Both the position numbers and the translations under genes were made by a program. This document shows, one piece after another, positions 42,674-50,999 of a stretch of DNA of 64,000 nucleotides. Position 1 is the first letter of the stretch. Every line of letters begins with the position of its first letter. The notes below the pieces were generated by a model, which was not told where the DNA came from, made no database searches, and was given only the letters and a program-made list of their open reading frames with translations. The stretch spans positions 71,926 through 135,925 of the forward strand of contig CAZMZJ010000006.1 of the NCBI GenBank assembly GCA_964570825.1, in the 5' to 3' direction. The DNA comes from UMGS1002 sp964570825. Lineage in GTDB: Bacteria; Bacillota; Clostridia; Oscillospirales; CAG-272.

Positions 42674-42830
42674 CTGTCCGGGCGGACGCGTCGGCTATTG
42701 TGAAAACGGGGCGTAACCATGATCGGCATAAGAAAAACCGAACGGCGAGCGTTCCGCTGACGGCGGCAGGACTGCGCAGAGAGCGCAGGACAAGCATGTC
42801 AGAATTAGCCCCAAAATCCGGAAAATCATA

Positions 42831-42859
42831 TTGCAATAAAATCAAAAGTATGATAAAAT
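42831..42859 (+). promoter_or_regulatory. Promoter of the small membrane protein gene
   Basis: TTGCAA (42831-42836), a 17-bp spacer and TAAAAT (42854-42859). Confidence 0.65.
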
Positions 42860-42892
42860 AATATATATCAAAAAGGAACGGAACTTGAAAAA

Positions 42893-43318
42893 ATGAAGAA
42901 TTTCGCCAAACGCATCGTAATACGGACAAGCATATTCTTCACTGTCCTCACATTCGCATACGCATTTTTGGTGCTGGCTTTATACGGCGGTCTTATTTCG
43001 TCCCTGCGCACGGTCATGTTTTTTGTGTTTTCCATGGTTTTCGCGCTGGCAAATGAAATGCTCCACTCTCCTTCTCGCCGCGGCCTCTGGATTGCGATTC
43101 ACGCAATTATAACGGGAGCGGCTTTTTACCTTTTCATGCTGCTCCCCGCAAAGTATGAGGACACTGCGAACTGGAGCGCCGGCAACACAATGATGGGGAT
43201 GTTTATATTTTATCTGATATACGGCATTGTTGCCGCGACGTTTTTAGTCTGCCTGTCGCAGGCGGAGAAAAAGAAAAACCGCGAGAAGGAATATCATTCG
43301 GTTTTTGGGAAACGCTGA
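42893..43318 (+). CDS. Four-span membrane protein, DUF3021-like
   Basis: A 141-residue protein with four hydrophobic segments (SIFFTVLTFAYAFLVLALYG, VMFFVFSMVFALANEML, IAIHAIITGAAFYLFMLLP, MFIFYLIYGIVAATFLVCLS) and a basic tail. The layout resembles DUF3021 proteins that accompany LytTR regulators, but no LytTR gene is adjacent. An AAAGGAACGG site lies 14 bases before the ATG. Function unknown. Confidence 0.6.
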   Translation: MKNFAKRIVIRTSIFFTVLTFAYAFLVLALYGGLISSLRTVMFFVFSMVFALANEMLHSPSRRGLWIAIHAIITGAAFYLFMLLPAKYEDTANWSAGNTMMGMFIFYLIYGIVAATFLVCLSQAEKKKNREKEYHSVFGKR

Positions 43319-43423
43319 TATTTCCTGATGCGGAGTAAACTGTAAACTTGCGTATTATTTTATTCATACCTGAAAGCGTCAGCGCATAATCTGCCGCAAA
43401 AGGGAAGGAAATGAAAGTTAACA

Positions 43424-44308
43424 ATGCGGAGAATATATAACGACGTAACAGACCGCCGGCGTAGCCGCGCGGAAAATATTGCGAATTCAGCCGTAATAAT
43501 TATACTCATATTGTTAGCCGTATGCTTAATCGAGTTGGCCGTTCTTGCGATTCTGAACGTGCGGCTGCGCGCAAGAGGGCTTGACAATCCGGAGAGCGGG
43601 AAACAGCCTGAAACGACGGCGGCATCGGATTCAACGACGGCGGCACAGAACGTCAATATTCCGGGGTATAACTCGGCATATCTTGACCTAACCCCGGATT
43701 ACGGGCAGGGATACATCGATAAAATAATATTTGTCGGCGACAGTACGACATATGGAATGAAATCGAAGAATTACGCATGCCTGACCGGCGGAACGGAAAC
43801 GAAACAGGTCTGGACGCCTGAGAGCGGCACTCTTTCTCTTGACATCGATATTGCGAACGCTCTAATCGTCTACCCGCGGACCGGGACGAATATGACGATA
43901 GCGGAAGCCGCCGCGCTTGAAAAACCCGAGTATATGGTGATAACTTTGGGGCTTAATAACGGCGTTCCTTTTCTGAACGAGACGCAGTTCAAGCAGTGCT
44001 ACCGCAAGCTGCTCGACGCGATCGTCAAAGCCTCGCCCGGCACAAAAATCATGCTCCAGTCGATTTATCCTGTAGCAAGCAACAATACAAAAGAAACAAT
44101 AACGAATGAAAAGATCGACCGTGCGAACGTCTGGGTGTCGGAGCTCGCGCTAGAATACGGGCTCAGATATCTGAACACCAATCCCTCTCTCAAGGGCGCC
44201 GACGGCTATCTCAATATGAGCTACCAGAACGGAGACGGCATACATTTCAACAAATCGGGGTTTGAAGCGGTGCTCTATTATATCAGAACACACGGCTATC
44301 CGTCGTGA
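43424..44308 (+). CDS. Membrane-anchored SGNH/GDSL hydrolase
   Basis: A 294-residue protein. One N-terminal anchor (SAVIIILILLAVCLIELAVLAIL) is followed by a Thr/Ala linker and an extracytoplasmic SGNH domain with FVGDSTTYG (nucleophile Ser), TLGLNNG (Asn) and GDGIHFN (Asp/His). It may deacetylate or de-esterify wall polymers. A purine-rich GGAAGGAAATGAAAG lies before ATG 43424. The DUF4358 gene is 58 bp downstream. Confidence 0.8.
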   Translation: MRRIYNDVTDRRRSRAENIANSAVIIILILLAVCLIELAVLAILNVRLRARGLDNPESGKQPETTAASDSTTAAQNVNIPGYNSAYLDLTPDYGQGYIDKIIFVGDSTTYGMKSKNYACLTGGTETKQVWTPESGTLSLDIDIANALIVYPRTGTNMTIAEAAALEKPEYMVITLGLNNGVPFLNETQFKQCYRKLLDAIVKASPGTKIMLQSIYPVASNNTKETITNEKIDRANVWVSELALEYGLRYLNTNPSLKGADGYLNMSYQNGDGIHFNKSGFEAVLYYIRTHGYPS

Positions 44309-44366
44309 AAGCGGGTTAAACCGATATTTTCTTATGCTGATAACAAAAATATTACGGAGATAAATT

Positions 44367-44870
44367 ATGAAGTATGCTGCAATAAAAACGATCTGTATTT
44401 TTGCCGCGTTTGTATTCGCGCTCTCGGGGCTTTCCTCATGCGGGGAAAAAACGTCGTATAAAAACGACGTGCCGGCAAGCACCGTCTGCGATGCTGCCGA
44501 GGCCTGCATCCCGACCGCCGACGGCTATTATTCCGCCGACAGCGATTATCTCGGCTTTTATTTCGACGGAGCCGACGTATTGATAGAGGAATACGGCATC
44601 CGTTTTGCCCGCTCCAGCACGAACATAAACGAGTTCGGCGTATTCAAGGTCAAGGACGGGCAGGCAGCTGCGATGGAAACTCTCTGCAAGAGCTATCTTG
44701 AACTCAAGCTTGATCGCTGGGTGGCGCAGGCGGATTATATAGAATCCGAATATCCTAAGATGCGTGACGCGGAGGTTAAGGTTTACGGCAATTATGTGGT
44801 TTATGCGATACTGACAAAAAGCGACAGGGCGTCGGTGTTCAGCGCGATCGAAAGCCTGCTGAAAAAATAA
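44367..44870 (+). CDS. DUF4358 lipoprotein
   Basis: A 167-residue lipoprotein. The signal peptide has lipobox LSSC (Cys25). The mature part matches the DUF4358 pattern (YLGFYFDGADVLIEEYGIRFARSSTNINEFGVFKVKDG ... VYGNYVVYAI) found in Clostridia. Function unknown, probably envelope. CGGAG lies 8 bases before the ATG. Cotranscribed with the SGNH hydrolase; such pairings recur in Clostridia. Confidence 0.8.
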   Translation: MKYAAIKTICIFAAFVFALSGLSSCGEKTSYKNDVPASTVCDAAEACIPTADGYYSADSDYLGFYFDGADVLIEEYGIRFARSSTNINEFGVFKVKDGQAAAMETLCKSYLELKLDRWVAQADYIESEYPKMRDAEVKVYGNYVVYAILTKSDRASVFSAIESLLKK

Positions 44871-44880
44871 AAGCAGATGA

Positions 44881-44911
44881 AAGAGGGCATCAAAATGATG
44901 CCCTCTTTTTT
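44881..44911 (+). terminator. Terminator of the DUF4358 gene
   Basis: AAGAGGGCATC-AAAAT-GATGCCCTCTTTTTT, an 11-bp perfect stem. It abuts the stop codon of ldh on the other strand. Confidence 0.85.
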
Positions 44912-45854
44912 ATATATTCAGCTGCGAGATAACCTCTTTGAGGCTTGCCGCGCATTTTTTCAGCAATTTGCGCTCCTGATCGTTTATGTTAGTCTCAAGC
45001 CTTCCCTTGACGCCCTCCTTGCCGATAACTGTAAGGACGCTAAGGCATACGTCGTCGATGCCGAATTCGCCGCGGAGCATGCTTGAAACCAGCAGAACCG
45101 TGTCGGTTCCGCTGACAATGCATTTGCAGATGTGGGCCGCCGCAATGGCGACCGCATAGAACGTGGAGCCTTTGCGCTCGATCACCTTGGCGCCGGACGT
45201 ACGGATGTATTCCGCGACCTCGTCAAACTCAAGCGGCGTCTTTTCCTTTTCCTTAAGATATGTGTCGTTGTAGTTGACAAGGTCGATGCTTGAGATTCTT
45301 GCGACGGACCAGGGAATGAACATACTGTCCCCGTGCTCGCCGAAAACATATGAATGCACGTTTGCCTTGTTGACCGAGAAGTGCTCGGCGATATACGAGC
45401 GCAGGCGCGCGGTGTCAAGTATTGTGCCGGTGCCGAGTATACGGTTCTCAGGGAGCCCCGATATTTTGCAGAACACATAGGTAAGCACGTCGACAGGATT
45501 GCTGACAATAATATAGACAGCGTCCGGCGCATGCTTCACTATCTGCGGTGTGATGTCCTTGAGAATGTTGACGTTTGCCTGCGCAAGATCGAGGCGGCTC
45601 TGACCGGGCTTGCGCGCCATGCCGGAAGTGATGACGACAATGTCCGAGTTTTCCGCGTCGGCATATGTGCCCGAGCGGACGATGACGGGATCGCAGAACG
45701 CGGTTCCCTGATCGATATCCATAGCCTCGCCGGCAGCCTTCTCCTCGTTAATATCAATTAGAAGAATTTCGTTGACATCTCCGCTGATGGCAAGCGTATA
45801 CGCGATTGTTGAGCCGACATTGCCGGCGCCTATGATTGTAACTTTCCGTTTCAT
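44910..45854 (-). CDS. ldh: L-lactate/malate dehydrogenase family protein, annotated as Ldh
   Basis: A 314-residue NAD-dependent dehydrogenase. The Rossmann motif is GAGNVGS, with Asp34 for NAD. Substrate residues Arg87 (SRLDL) and Arg150 (DTARLRS) and catalytic His174 (FGEHGDS) are present. The residue that distinguishes lactate (Gln) from malate (Arg) enzymes is Arg81 (MARKPG). By that criterion it could reduce oxaloacetate, but many clostridial proteins labelled Ldh share this motif. It regenerates NAD+ in fermentation. AAAGGAG lies before the ATG. Confidence 0.85.
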   Translation of the reverse strand: MKRKVTIIGAGNVGSTIAYTLAISGDVNEILLIDINEEKAAGEAMDIDQGTAFCDPVIVRSGTYADAENSDIVVITSGMARKPGQSRLDLAQANVNILKDITPQIVKHAPDAVYIIVSNPVDVLTYVFCKISGLPENRILGTGTILDTARLRSYIAEHFSVNKANVHSYVFGEHGDSMFIPWSVARISSIDLVNYNDTYLKEKEKTPLEFDEVAEYIRTSGAKVIERKGSTFYAVAIAAAHICKCIVSGTDTVLLVSSMLRGEFGIDDVCLSVLTVIGKEGVKGRLETNINDQERKLLKKCAASLKEVISQLNI

Positions 45855-45962
45855 AGCAGTACTCCTTTACCGTTGCATCTGTATTTCAAATTGCAAATAT
45901 TATTCTGCCTGTTTTGGCCAAGCTGCCAAGCTTGATTTGAGCTTCAAAAAGAAATTACAAAT

Positions 45963-45991
45963 ATTGTATCACAATACTGAAATCGGCGCAA
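45963..45991 (-). promoter_or_regulatory. Promoter of ldh
   Basis: On the minus strand TTGCGC (45991-45986), a 17-bp spacer and TACAAT (45968-45963). The -10 lies in the small dyad ATTGT-GAT-ACAAT. Confidence 0.6.
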
Positions 45992-45997
45992 GTACTA

Positions 45998-46015
45998 CTG
46001 TCAAAAAAATCACAA
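45998..46015 (-). promoter_or_regulatory. Rex-like dyad upstream of ldh
   Basis: On the minus strand TTGTGATTTTTTTGACAG fits TTGTGAAnnnnTTCACAA at 11 of 14 positions. It lies 6 bp upstream of the -35 and shares the word TTCTATTGTGAT with the gap upstream region. The rest of the interval to 46144 shows nothing I can name. Confidence 0.4.
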
Positions 46016-46144
46016 TAGAAATGAATAAACTTTTTCACAAATGCGGGTGTGAAAGTTGTATATTCTGTCAAAAACCAATTATAAAAATGAATATTTCCGT
46101 CATCGGGTTTTGACGCTGATTTCAGTTACAGGCGGCAGAATCAC

Positions 46145-46179
46145 AAAAAGGCGGCATCCGTGTCCGGAGACCGCCTTGC
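46145..46179 (-). terminator. Terminator of eno
   Basis: On the minus strand AAGGCGG(T)CTCCG pairs with CGGATGCCGCCTT, ending in TTTTT, 19-53 bases after the enolase stop. Confidence 0.75.
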
Positions 46180-46197
46180 CTTTTATTCATACCGCTC

Positions 46198-47487
46198 TTA
46201 ACCTGAGCCGTTTTTTTTCGTTTCCCCAAAAACCGCGTCTGAACCTATCGCCGATTCGATTCTGAGCAGCCTGTTGTATTTTGCTACCCGTTCGCTCCGG
46301 CAGGGTGCGCCGGTCTTGATGAATGGGGAGCAGACAGCCACCGCGATGTCAGCGAGAGTTGTGTCCTCTGTTTCTCCCGAGCGGTGAGACAGGATGAATT
46401 TGTATCCCGCCTCCTTAGCAAGGTCAATGACCTGCAAAGCTTCCGTGAGGGTGCCGATTTGGTTGGGCTTTATAAGAATTGCGTTTGCCGCCTTCTTTTC
46501 GATTCCCTCGGAGAGCCGTTTTTTGTTTGTTACGAACAGATCGTCGCCGACAAGCATGACTCTGCCGCCGAGGCGCGCTGTCAGCGTCTGCCAGCCGGCG
46601 TAATCCCTCTGGTCAAGCGCGTCCTCAAGAGAAATTATCGGGTATTTACCGATAAGCGTTTCCCAGTAATCTATCAGCTCCTCGCGCGTCTTTTTCTCTT
46701 TCCGCTTGGGCAGAAAATACCAGCCTTCCTCGCTGTACCACTCGCCCGAAGCCGCGTCAAGAGCAATCTTAACCGTATCGGTGTTATACCCGGACTTTTC
46801 AATCGCCTGAATTATAAGCTGTATTGCTTCCTCGTCGCTCGCAAGATCCGGAGCGAATCCCCCCTCGTCGCCTACTGTGGTTGTTTTGCCGTCGGTTTTC
46901 AATATCATGCCGAGCGTATGGGTTATCTCGCTGCATATCCTGAGCGCCTCGGAGAAGTTCTGCGCCCCTGAGGGCACTATCATGAATTCCTGAATTTCAA
47001 TATTATTCGATGCGTGCGCCCCGCCGTTGAGGATGTTCATCATCGGCACCGGCAGGCGGTTCGCATTGGCTCCGCCGAGATAACGGAAAACCGGCATACC
47101 GTACCAGTTTGCCGAGGCGCGCGCAACGGCAAGGGACACGGAGAGGATTGCGTTGGCTCCCAGCCGGCTCTTGTTTTCTGTGCCGTCCAGCTCTATCATT
47201 TTTCGGTCAATCTGCGCCTGCTCGGTGGCGTAAAGCCCCATAAGGGCCGGCGATATTTCCTTTATAATATTCTTTACCGCGCCGAGCACGCCTTTGCCGC
47301 CATATCTTAGCGGGTCGCCGTCGCGCAGCTCGTGAGCTTCATATATACCCGTCGACGCGCCCGACGGCGCAGCGGCAACTCCCACCGTACCGTCGTCAAG
47401 CAGAACCGTGGCTTCGACAGTCGGATTTCCGCGTGAATCGAGAATTTCACGCGCGCTGCATCTGATTATCTGCGGTTTGTTCATCAT
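46198..47487 (-). CDS. eno: Enolase
   Basis: A 429-residue enzyme that dehydrates 2-phosphoglycerate to PEP, with Mg. Signatures are AREILDSRGNPTVEA, GAPSGASTGIYEA-like (AAPSGASTGIYEAHELRD), VGDDLFVTN, ILIKPNQIGTLTEAL and SHRSGETEDTTLADIAVA. GGAG lies 9 bases before the first ATG; a second ATG follows directly. Monocistronic; gpmI and gap of the same pathway are elsewhere in the window. Confidence 0.97.
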   Translation of the reverse strand: MMNKPQIIRCSAREILDSRGNPTVEATVLLDDGTVGVAAAPSGASTGIYEAHELRDGDPLRYGGKGVLGAVKNIIKEISPALMGLYATEQAQIDRKMIELDGTENKSRLGANAILSVSLAVARASANWYGMPVFRYLGGANANRLPVPMMNILNGGAHASNNIEIQEFMIVPSGAQNFSEALRICSEITHTLGMILKTDGKTTTVGDEGGFAPDLASDEEAIQLIIQAIEKSGYNTDTVKIALDAASGEWYSEEGWYFLPKRKEKKTREELIDYWETLIGKYPIISLEDALDQRDYAGWQTLTARLGGRVMLVGDDLFVTNKKRLSEGIEKKAANAILIKPNQIGTLTEALQVIDLAKEAGYKFILSHRSGETEDTTLADIAVAVCSPFIKTGAPCRSERVAKYNRLLRIESAIGSDAVFGETKKNGSG

Positions 47488-47620
47488 TCATGTCAACTCC
47501 TTTACGTTTATTTAGTATCTGCAGACACGAAGGCAAATATTCAGCTTGATTTTCGTGCCGTTAACGCACCGCGCTCTGTCCGGCATATACTGAAAATGAT
47601 ATTTTATAAAGGAGATAACA

Positions 47621-48922
47621 ATGGTAATATATACCGTTAAATCCGGCGACACGCTTTACAGCATCGCCCGCCGCTACGGGACAACCGCTTCGCGGCTTGC
47701 TTCCGACAATGCGATAATGAATCCCGCGGCATTATCTGTCGGGCAATCGCTTGTCATACTTCAGCCGACGCTGACGTACTCTGTCAGACCCGGCGATACG
47801 CTCTTTTCGGTCGCGCGCCAGTTCGGCGTCAGCATCAATCAGCTCTGGCGCAACAATCCGTTTCTTCAGGGAAAAATCGAAATTGTTCCGGGACAGGTGC
47901 TTTTCGTCACGCTTCCGGCGCCCGAACTCGGACGCGGTGCTGAAGTGACCGGATACGCCTATCCCTTCATAGACCGCGGGATCTTGCGCGCCGCTCTTCC
48001 GTATCTTACATATCTGTCGGTTTTTTCATACGGAATGAGGTCTGACGGGACGCTTATTCCGATTGAAAACGACGACGAGCTGATATCTCTTGCAAGAGAA
48101 TACGGCGTCGCGCCGATAATGATGATTTCCTCGCTTGGCGAGGGCGGCAACTTTTCGCCCGAGCTTGTGGTGAAGGTACTGTCAGACCCGGCGCTGCAGG
48201 AGACTCTTGTCGGCGATATTGAAAAAACCGTGAGCGAAAAGGGATATTCCGGAGTGGAATTTGACCTTGAGTATATTGACGCGGCCTTTGCGGGCGAGTA
48301 CGCGTCTCTTGTTAAAAAAACGCGGGAACGCTTAAATCCCGGCGGCTATCTTGTTTTTGCCGATCTCGCCCCCAAGGAAAGCGCCGTTAAACGCGGACTT
48401 CTCTACGAGGGGCACGACTATTCGGCTCTCGGCGAGGCAGCCGACCGCCTGCTGCTGATGACATACGAATACGGTTTTACATACAGCCCGCCCATGGCGA
48501 TAGCTCCCGTCCCTCAGGTCAAGGGGGTGCTCGATTACGCGGTATCCGCCGTTCCGCCGGTGAAGCTTCTGCTTGGGGTGCCGAATTACGCCTACAACTG
48601 GACGCTGCCGCACGTCAAGGGAGTATCGAAAGCCGAGTCGATGACAAATCTTGAGGCGGTAAATCTTGCGGCGCGCAAGAAAGCCATGATACAGTATGAC
48701 GCATATTCCGAGGCGCCGTATTACAACTATTTCGACCGCACGCCAAAAGGCCCTGTCGAGCACGAGGTCTGGTTTGGCGACCCGCGCAGCTACAACGCGT
48801 CCTTCAGGCTGATAAAAGAATATAATCTCGGGGGCACGGGCATATGGACGATAATGGGATATCTGCCGCAGCTCTGGCTTGTGCTGAACTCGCTGTACTC
48901 GATCGATAAGGTGCTTGAATAA
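47621..48922 (+). CDS. LysM-GH18 spore cortex-type glucosaminidase (SleL/YaaH-like)
   Basis: A 433-residue protein. It has two LysM domains (residues 2-47, YTVKSGDTLYSIARRYG; and 51-98, YSVRPGDTLFSVARQFG) and a GH18 barrel. The GH18 catalytic motif is GVEFDLEYI with the general-acid Glu at its end. SleL/YaaH proteins are cortical-fragment lytic enzymes of the spore coat, consistent with a spore-former; there is no signal peptide, as in YaaH. AAAGGAG precedes ATG 47621. Confidence 0.88.
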   Translation: MVIYTVKSGDTLYSIARRYGTTASRLASDNAIMNPAALSVGQSLVILQPTLTYSVRPGDTLFSVARQFGVSINQLWRNNPFLQGKIEIVPGQVLFVTLPAPELGRGAEVTGYAYPFIDRGILRAALPYLTYLSVFSYGMRSDGTLIPIENDDELISLAREYGVAPIMMISSLGEGGNFSPELVVKVLSDPALQETLVGDIEKTVSEKGYSGVEFDLEYIDAAFAGEYASLVKKTRERLNPGGYLVFADLAPKESAVKRGLLYEGHDYSALGEAADRLLLMTYEYGFTYSPPMAIAPVPQVKGVLDYAVSAVPPVKLLLGVPNYAYNWTLPHVKGVSKAESMTNLEAVNLAARKKAMIQYDAYSEAPYYNYFDRTPKGPVEHEVWFGDPRSYNASFRLIKEYNLGGTGIWTIMGYLPQLWLVLNSLYSIDKVLE

Positions 48923-48990
48923 ACTCATTATAATAATACCGTTTTGCGCGGGTATGCCGCATACCGGCTCAATAAACTCAAACGAAAGAC

Positions 48991-49026
48991 CGGGCGACGG
49001 GTATTAACTCCCCGTCGCCCGTTTTA
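48991..49026 (+). terminator. Terminator of the LysM-GH18 gene
   Basis: CGGGCGACGGG pairs with CCCGTCGCCCG around TATTAACTC, followed by TTTTATTCTG. Confidence 0.8.
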
Positions 49027-49106
49027 TTCTGATTTATTGCCTGTCAACGGCAAATCGATGCCGAACACGGCGTCGCTGTATAGTTCTTTCAAGTTATAAT
49101 TTTTTA

Positions 49107-49577
49107 TCAGCCATCCGTTCCGGGTTCGCCTTTCAAATTTGTTTTAAGCTTGTTAAGTTCCTTGAGAAAGGTATCAAGATCCTTGAACTCGCGGTAGACC
49201 GAGGCGAATCTGACATACGCCACCTCGTCGCGCGCCTTTAGCTTATCCATCACCATCTCGCCAAGCTCGCGCGACGTTACCTCAAGCCGCAGCGAATTTT
49301 GAAGCTCGGCTTCGATCTCGGCGACTATCTCCTCGGCGTTGACCGGACGTTTCTGGCAGGCCTTGAGGATTCCCGAGAGCAGCTTGTTCCTGTCGAACAG
49401 CTCTTTTGAGCCGTCTTTTTTTATGACGACAATCTGAACCGACTCGACGACCTCAAACGTGGTAAAACGTTTCGCGCAGGAAAGGCATTCGCGGCGCCGC
49501 CTTATGCTGCTGCCGTCGGAAACCGGTCTGGAATCAATAACCTTACTGTCAGGATATCCGCAGGATGGACATTTCAT
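49107..49577 (-). CDS. nrdR: Transcriptional repressor NrdR
   Basis: A 156-residue repressor of ribonucleotide reductase genes. The N-terminal zinc ribbon (CPSCG ... RRRECLSCAKRFTT) binds NrdR boxes. The ATP-cone domain (residues about 50-140, VVIKKDGSKELFDRNKLLSGI) senses ATP/dATP. The C-terminus continues past the cone. The start MKCPSCG is certain. The best ribosome site GAAAGGA lies about 35 bases upstream with a GCCGC-TGAC-GCGGC hairpin in between. No nrd gene is in the window. Confidence 0.95.
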   Translation of the reverse strand: MKCPSCGYPDSKVIDSRPVSDGSSIRRRRECLSCAKRFTTFEVVESVQIVVIKKDGSKELFDRNKLLSGILKACQKRPVNAEEIVAEIEAELQNSLRLEVTSRELGEMVMDKLKARDEVAYVRFASVYREFKDLDTFLKELNKLKTNLKGEPGTDG

Positions 49578-49774
49578 ACTTTCAGCAGCCGCGTCAGCGG
49601 CATCATTCCTTTCATTTTATTTGCTCAGAATACTTGTTTCTGATTTATATTACCACAATATCTGCCGAAAGTAAAGTAAAATTTTTGATATTGCCACAAT
49701 ATTTTGATCGTCATGTAAAATCTCGCCGGTTGGAATCTTTTATGTTGTCAGGCCGAGCTTTAACGGAAAAGCGG
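49578..49774. other. Intergenic stretch without a supported gene
   Basis: AT-rich promoter region of nrdR, then the terminator of the next gene. Nothing coding is seen. Confidence 0.5.
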
Positions 49775-49808
49775 CAATAAAAAAGCCGCCACGGCATCCC
49801 GCGGCGCA
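49775..49808 (-). terminator. Terminator of the DUF6514-like gene
   Basis: On the minus strand CGCCGCGG-GATG-CCGTGGCG (one G-T pair) followed by GCTTTTTTATTG. Confidence 0.75.
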
Positions 49809-49874
49809 TAACACAATGATTTTTCATCACTTCGGGTGCGCGGGTGCGGAATATGACGGCTTTCGAACCTGTTA

Positions 49875-50222
49875 TCAGTTAAAGGCAAAGATCTGCGCTG
49901 CGTCGGCCTCCTCCTCAGCGGCGTCGGGAAGCAAGTCTTCCATAATAAACGGAAGCGTGCAGGGAGTCACGCAGCCTCTTGCAACAATCGCGAAGATGTT
50001 TTCGGCCTGGTTTCTGTCTCTTCCCGCATAACAATAAACTTTTTCACGCTTGTAGCCGGCATAGACCTGATAAACAGCCGTGCCGTCGCGTCTGGTTTGG
50101 TATAAACGATAGATGACCTCGCTGCCGAGCACCGTAGACGTGCTTTGCATGATAAGTACCCGGCCCTTTTGTTGTTTTGTGGTTTCGGCTTTTGCTGAAG
50201 CGCTTGAAACAATGTAGCTCAT
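49875..50222 (-). CDS. DUF6514-like protein
   Basis: A 115-residue cytosolic protein with a beta-rich middle (VIYRLYQTRRDGTAVYQVYAG). It ends in the pattern IFAIVARGCVTPCTLPFIMEDLL, which matches the end of clostridial DUF6514 proteins. The C-terminal tail is Glu/Ala rich. Function unknown. ATG 50222 has AGGAG six bases upstream; 34 further codons upstream are non-coding. The 338 bp upstream region is shared divergently with a small membrane gene. Confidence 0.65.
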   Translation of the reverse strand: MSYIVSSASAKAETTKQQKGRVLIMQSTSTVLGSEVIYRLYQTRRDGTAVYQVYAGYKREKVYCYAGRDRNQAENIFAIVARGCVTPCTLPFIMEDLLPDAAEEEADAAQIFAFN

Positions 50223-50560
50223 GGGCGTCTCCTTATGTTTATTATTATTTGTGCCAATTATATCATGCGAACAAATGATCCGCATGATTAAGGATGATAT
50301 TAGGTATAATATTAAAATTACCATAATTTAACATAGTGTTATTAAAAAAACTGCCGCGCCAGAAATTTAATGTAGAATAATGTTCATAAATTTGTTATAC
50401 TGAATATGAAAAAATTCATCTGTAATACAAAAAAGGCCCGAGTAGAAAATTTGTTCGCATTTAATTAAAATTTCATTTTTTTAATTTATTAACATGGTAC
50501 ATGATAACATATTATCAAATGACCATATTTATACAATATGTCTAAAAAAGGAGAATAGAT
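50223..50560. other. Divergent intergenic region with 12-bp inverted repeat
   Basis: ATGCGAACAAAT at 50265-50276 recurs inverted (ATTTGTTCGCAT) at 50449-50460, 172 bp apart. The region is AT-rich and holds promoters for both neighbours (a minus-strand TATAAT at 50257-50262). No other structure is clear. Confidence 0.45.
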
Positions 50561-50848
50561 TTGAAAAATACATACAAAAATCGAAAAGGCGGTTTTCGCT
50601 GTCTTGGTCTTGCCGGGCATCTGAGCCGTATGTCGCGCCGTTCGCTGCTGGCGCTTAACATCTGCCTTCCGATAATACTTTTGGTGCTCATAGCGATGAT
50701 TTTCAAACTTGACGAAGCGGTTCGGGAGCATCCCGAAACGGTGACGCTTATCTACCATAAGATGCTCGAGTACATAATCGCCGCCCTTGCCATCGCGATT
50801 TCCGGCGCGCTTCTGCTTGACGCGGCGGAGAAAAAGGACAAAAAATAA
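50561..50848 (+). CDS. Small two-span membrane protein
   Basis: A 95-residue protein. The basic N-terminus (KNTYKNRKGGFR) precedes two membrane spans (LALNICLPIILLVLIAMIF and IIAALAIAISGALLL) and an acidic/basic tail. TTG 50561 is the start, eight bases after AAAGGAG. No family recognised. It is monocistronic. Confidence 0.6.
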   Translation: MKNTYKNRKGGFRCLGLAGHLSRMSRRSLLALNICLPIILLVLIAMIFKLDEAVREHPETVTLIYHKMLEYIIAALAIAISGALLLDAAEKKDKK

Positions 50849-50856
50849 AAACCAAA

Positions 50857-50882
50857 AGGAGAGCCTTGTTAAAAGCTCTCCT
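50857..50882 (+). terminator. Hairpin after the small membrane gene
   Basis: AAGGAGAGC-CTTGTTAA-AAGCTCTCCTT, weak T-run, probably a terminator. Between it and the helicase stop at 51000 nothing is seen. Confidence 0.5.
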
Positions 50883-50999
50883 TATAGCTTATAGAGTTTT
50901 TATTAAACCGCTCGCGCCTTAACCGAAGCCGGCAGCATTGTCCGTCATGCCTTCCGCCGGCCTCGTTCCTCATGCGCCGCGGATATATGATGCGCGATG

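Noticed and set aside
50265..50285. LexA (SOS) box near CGAACAAATGATCC
   Set aside because: Only one half-site (GAAC) is good; the second half does not match GTTC.
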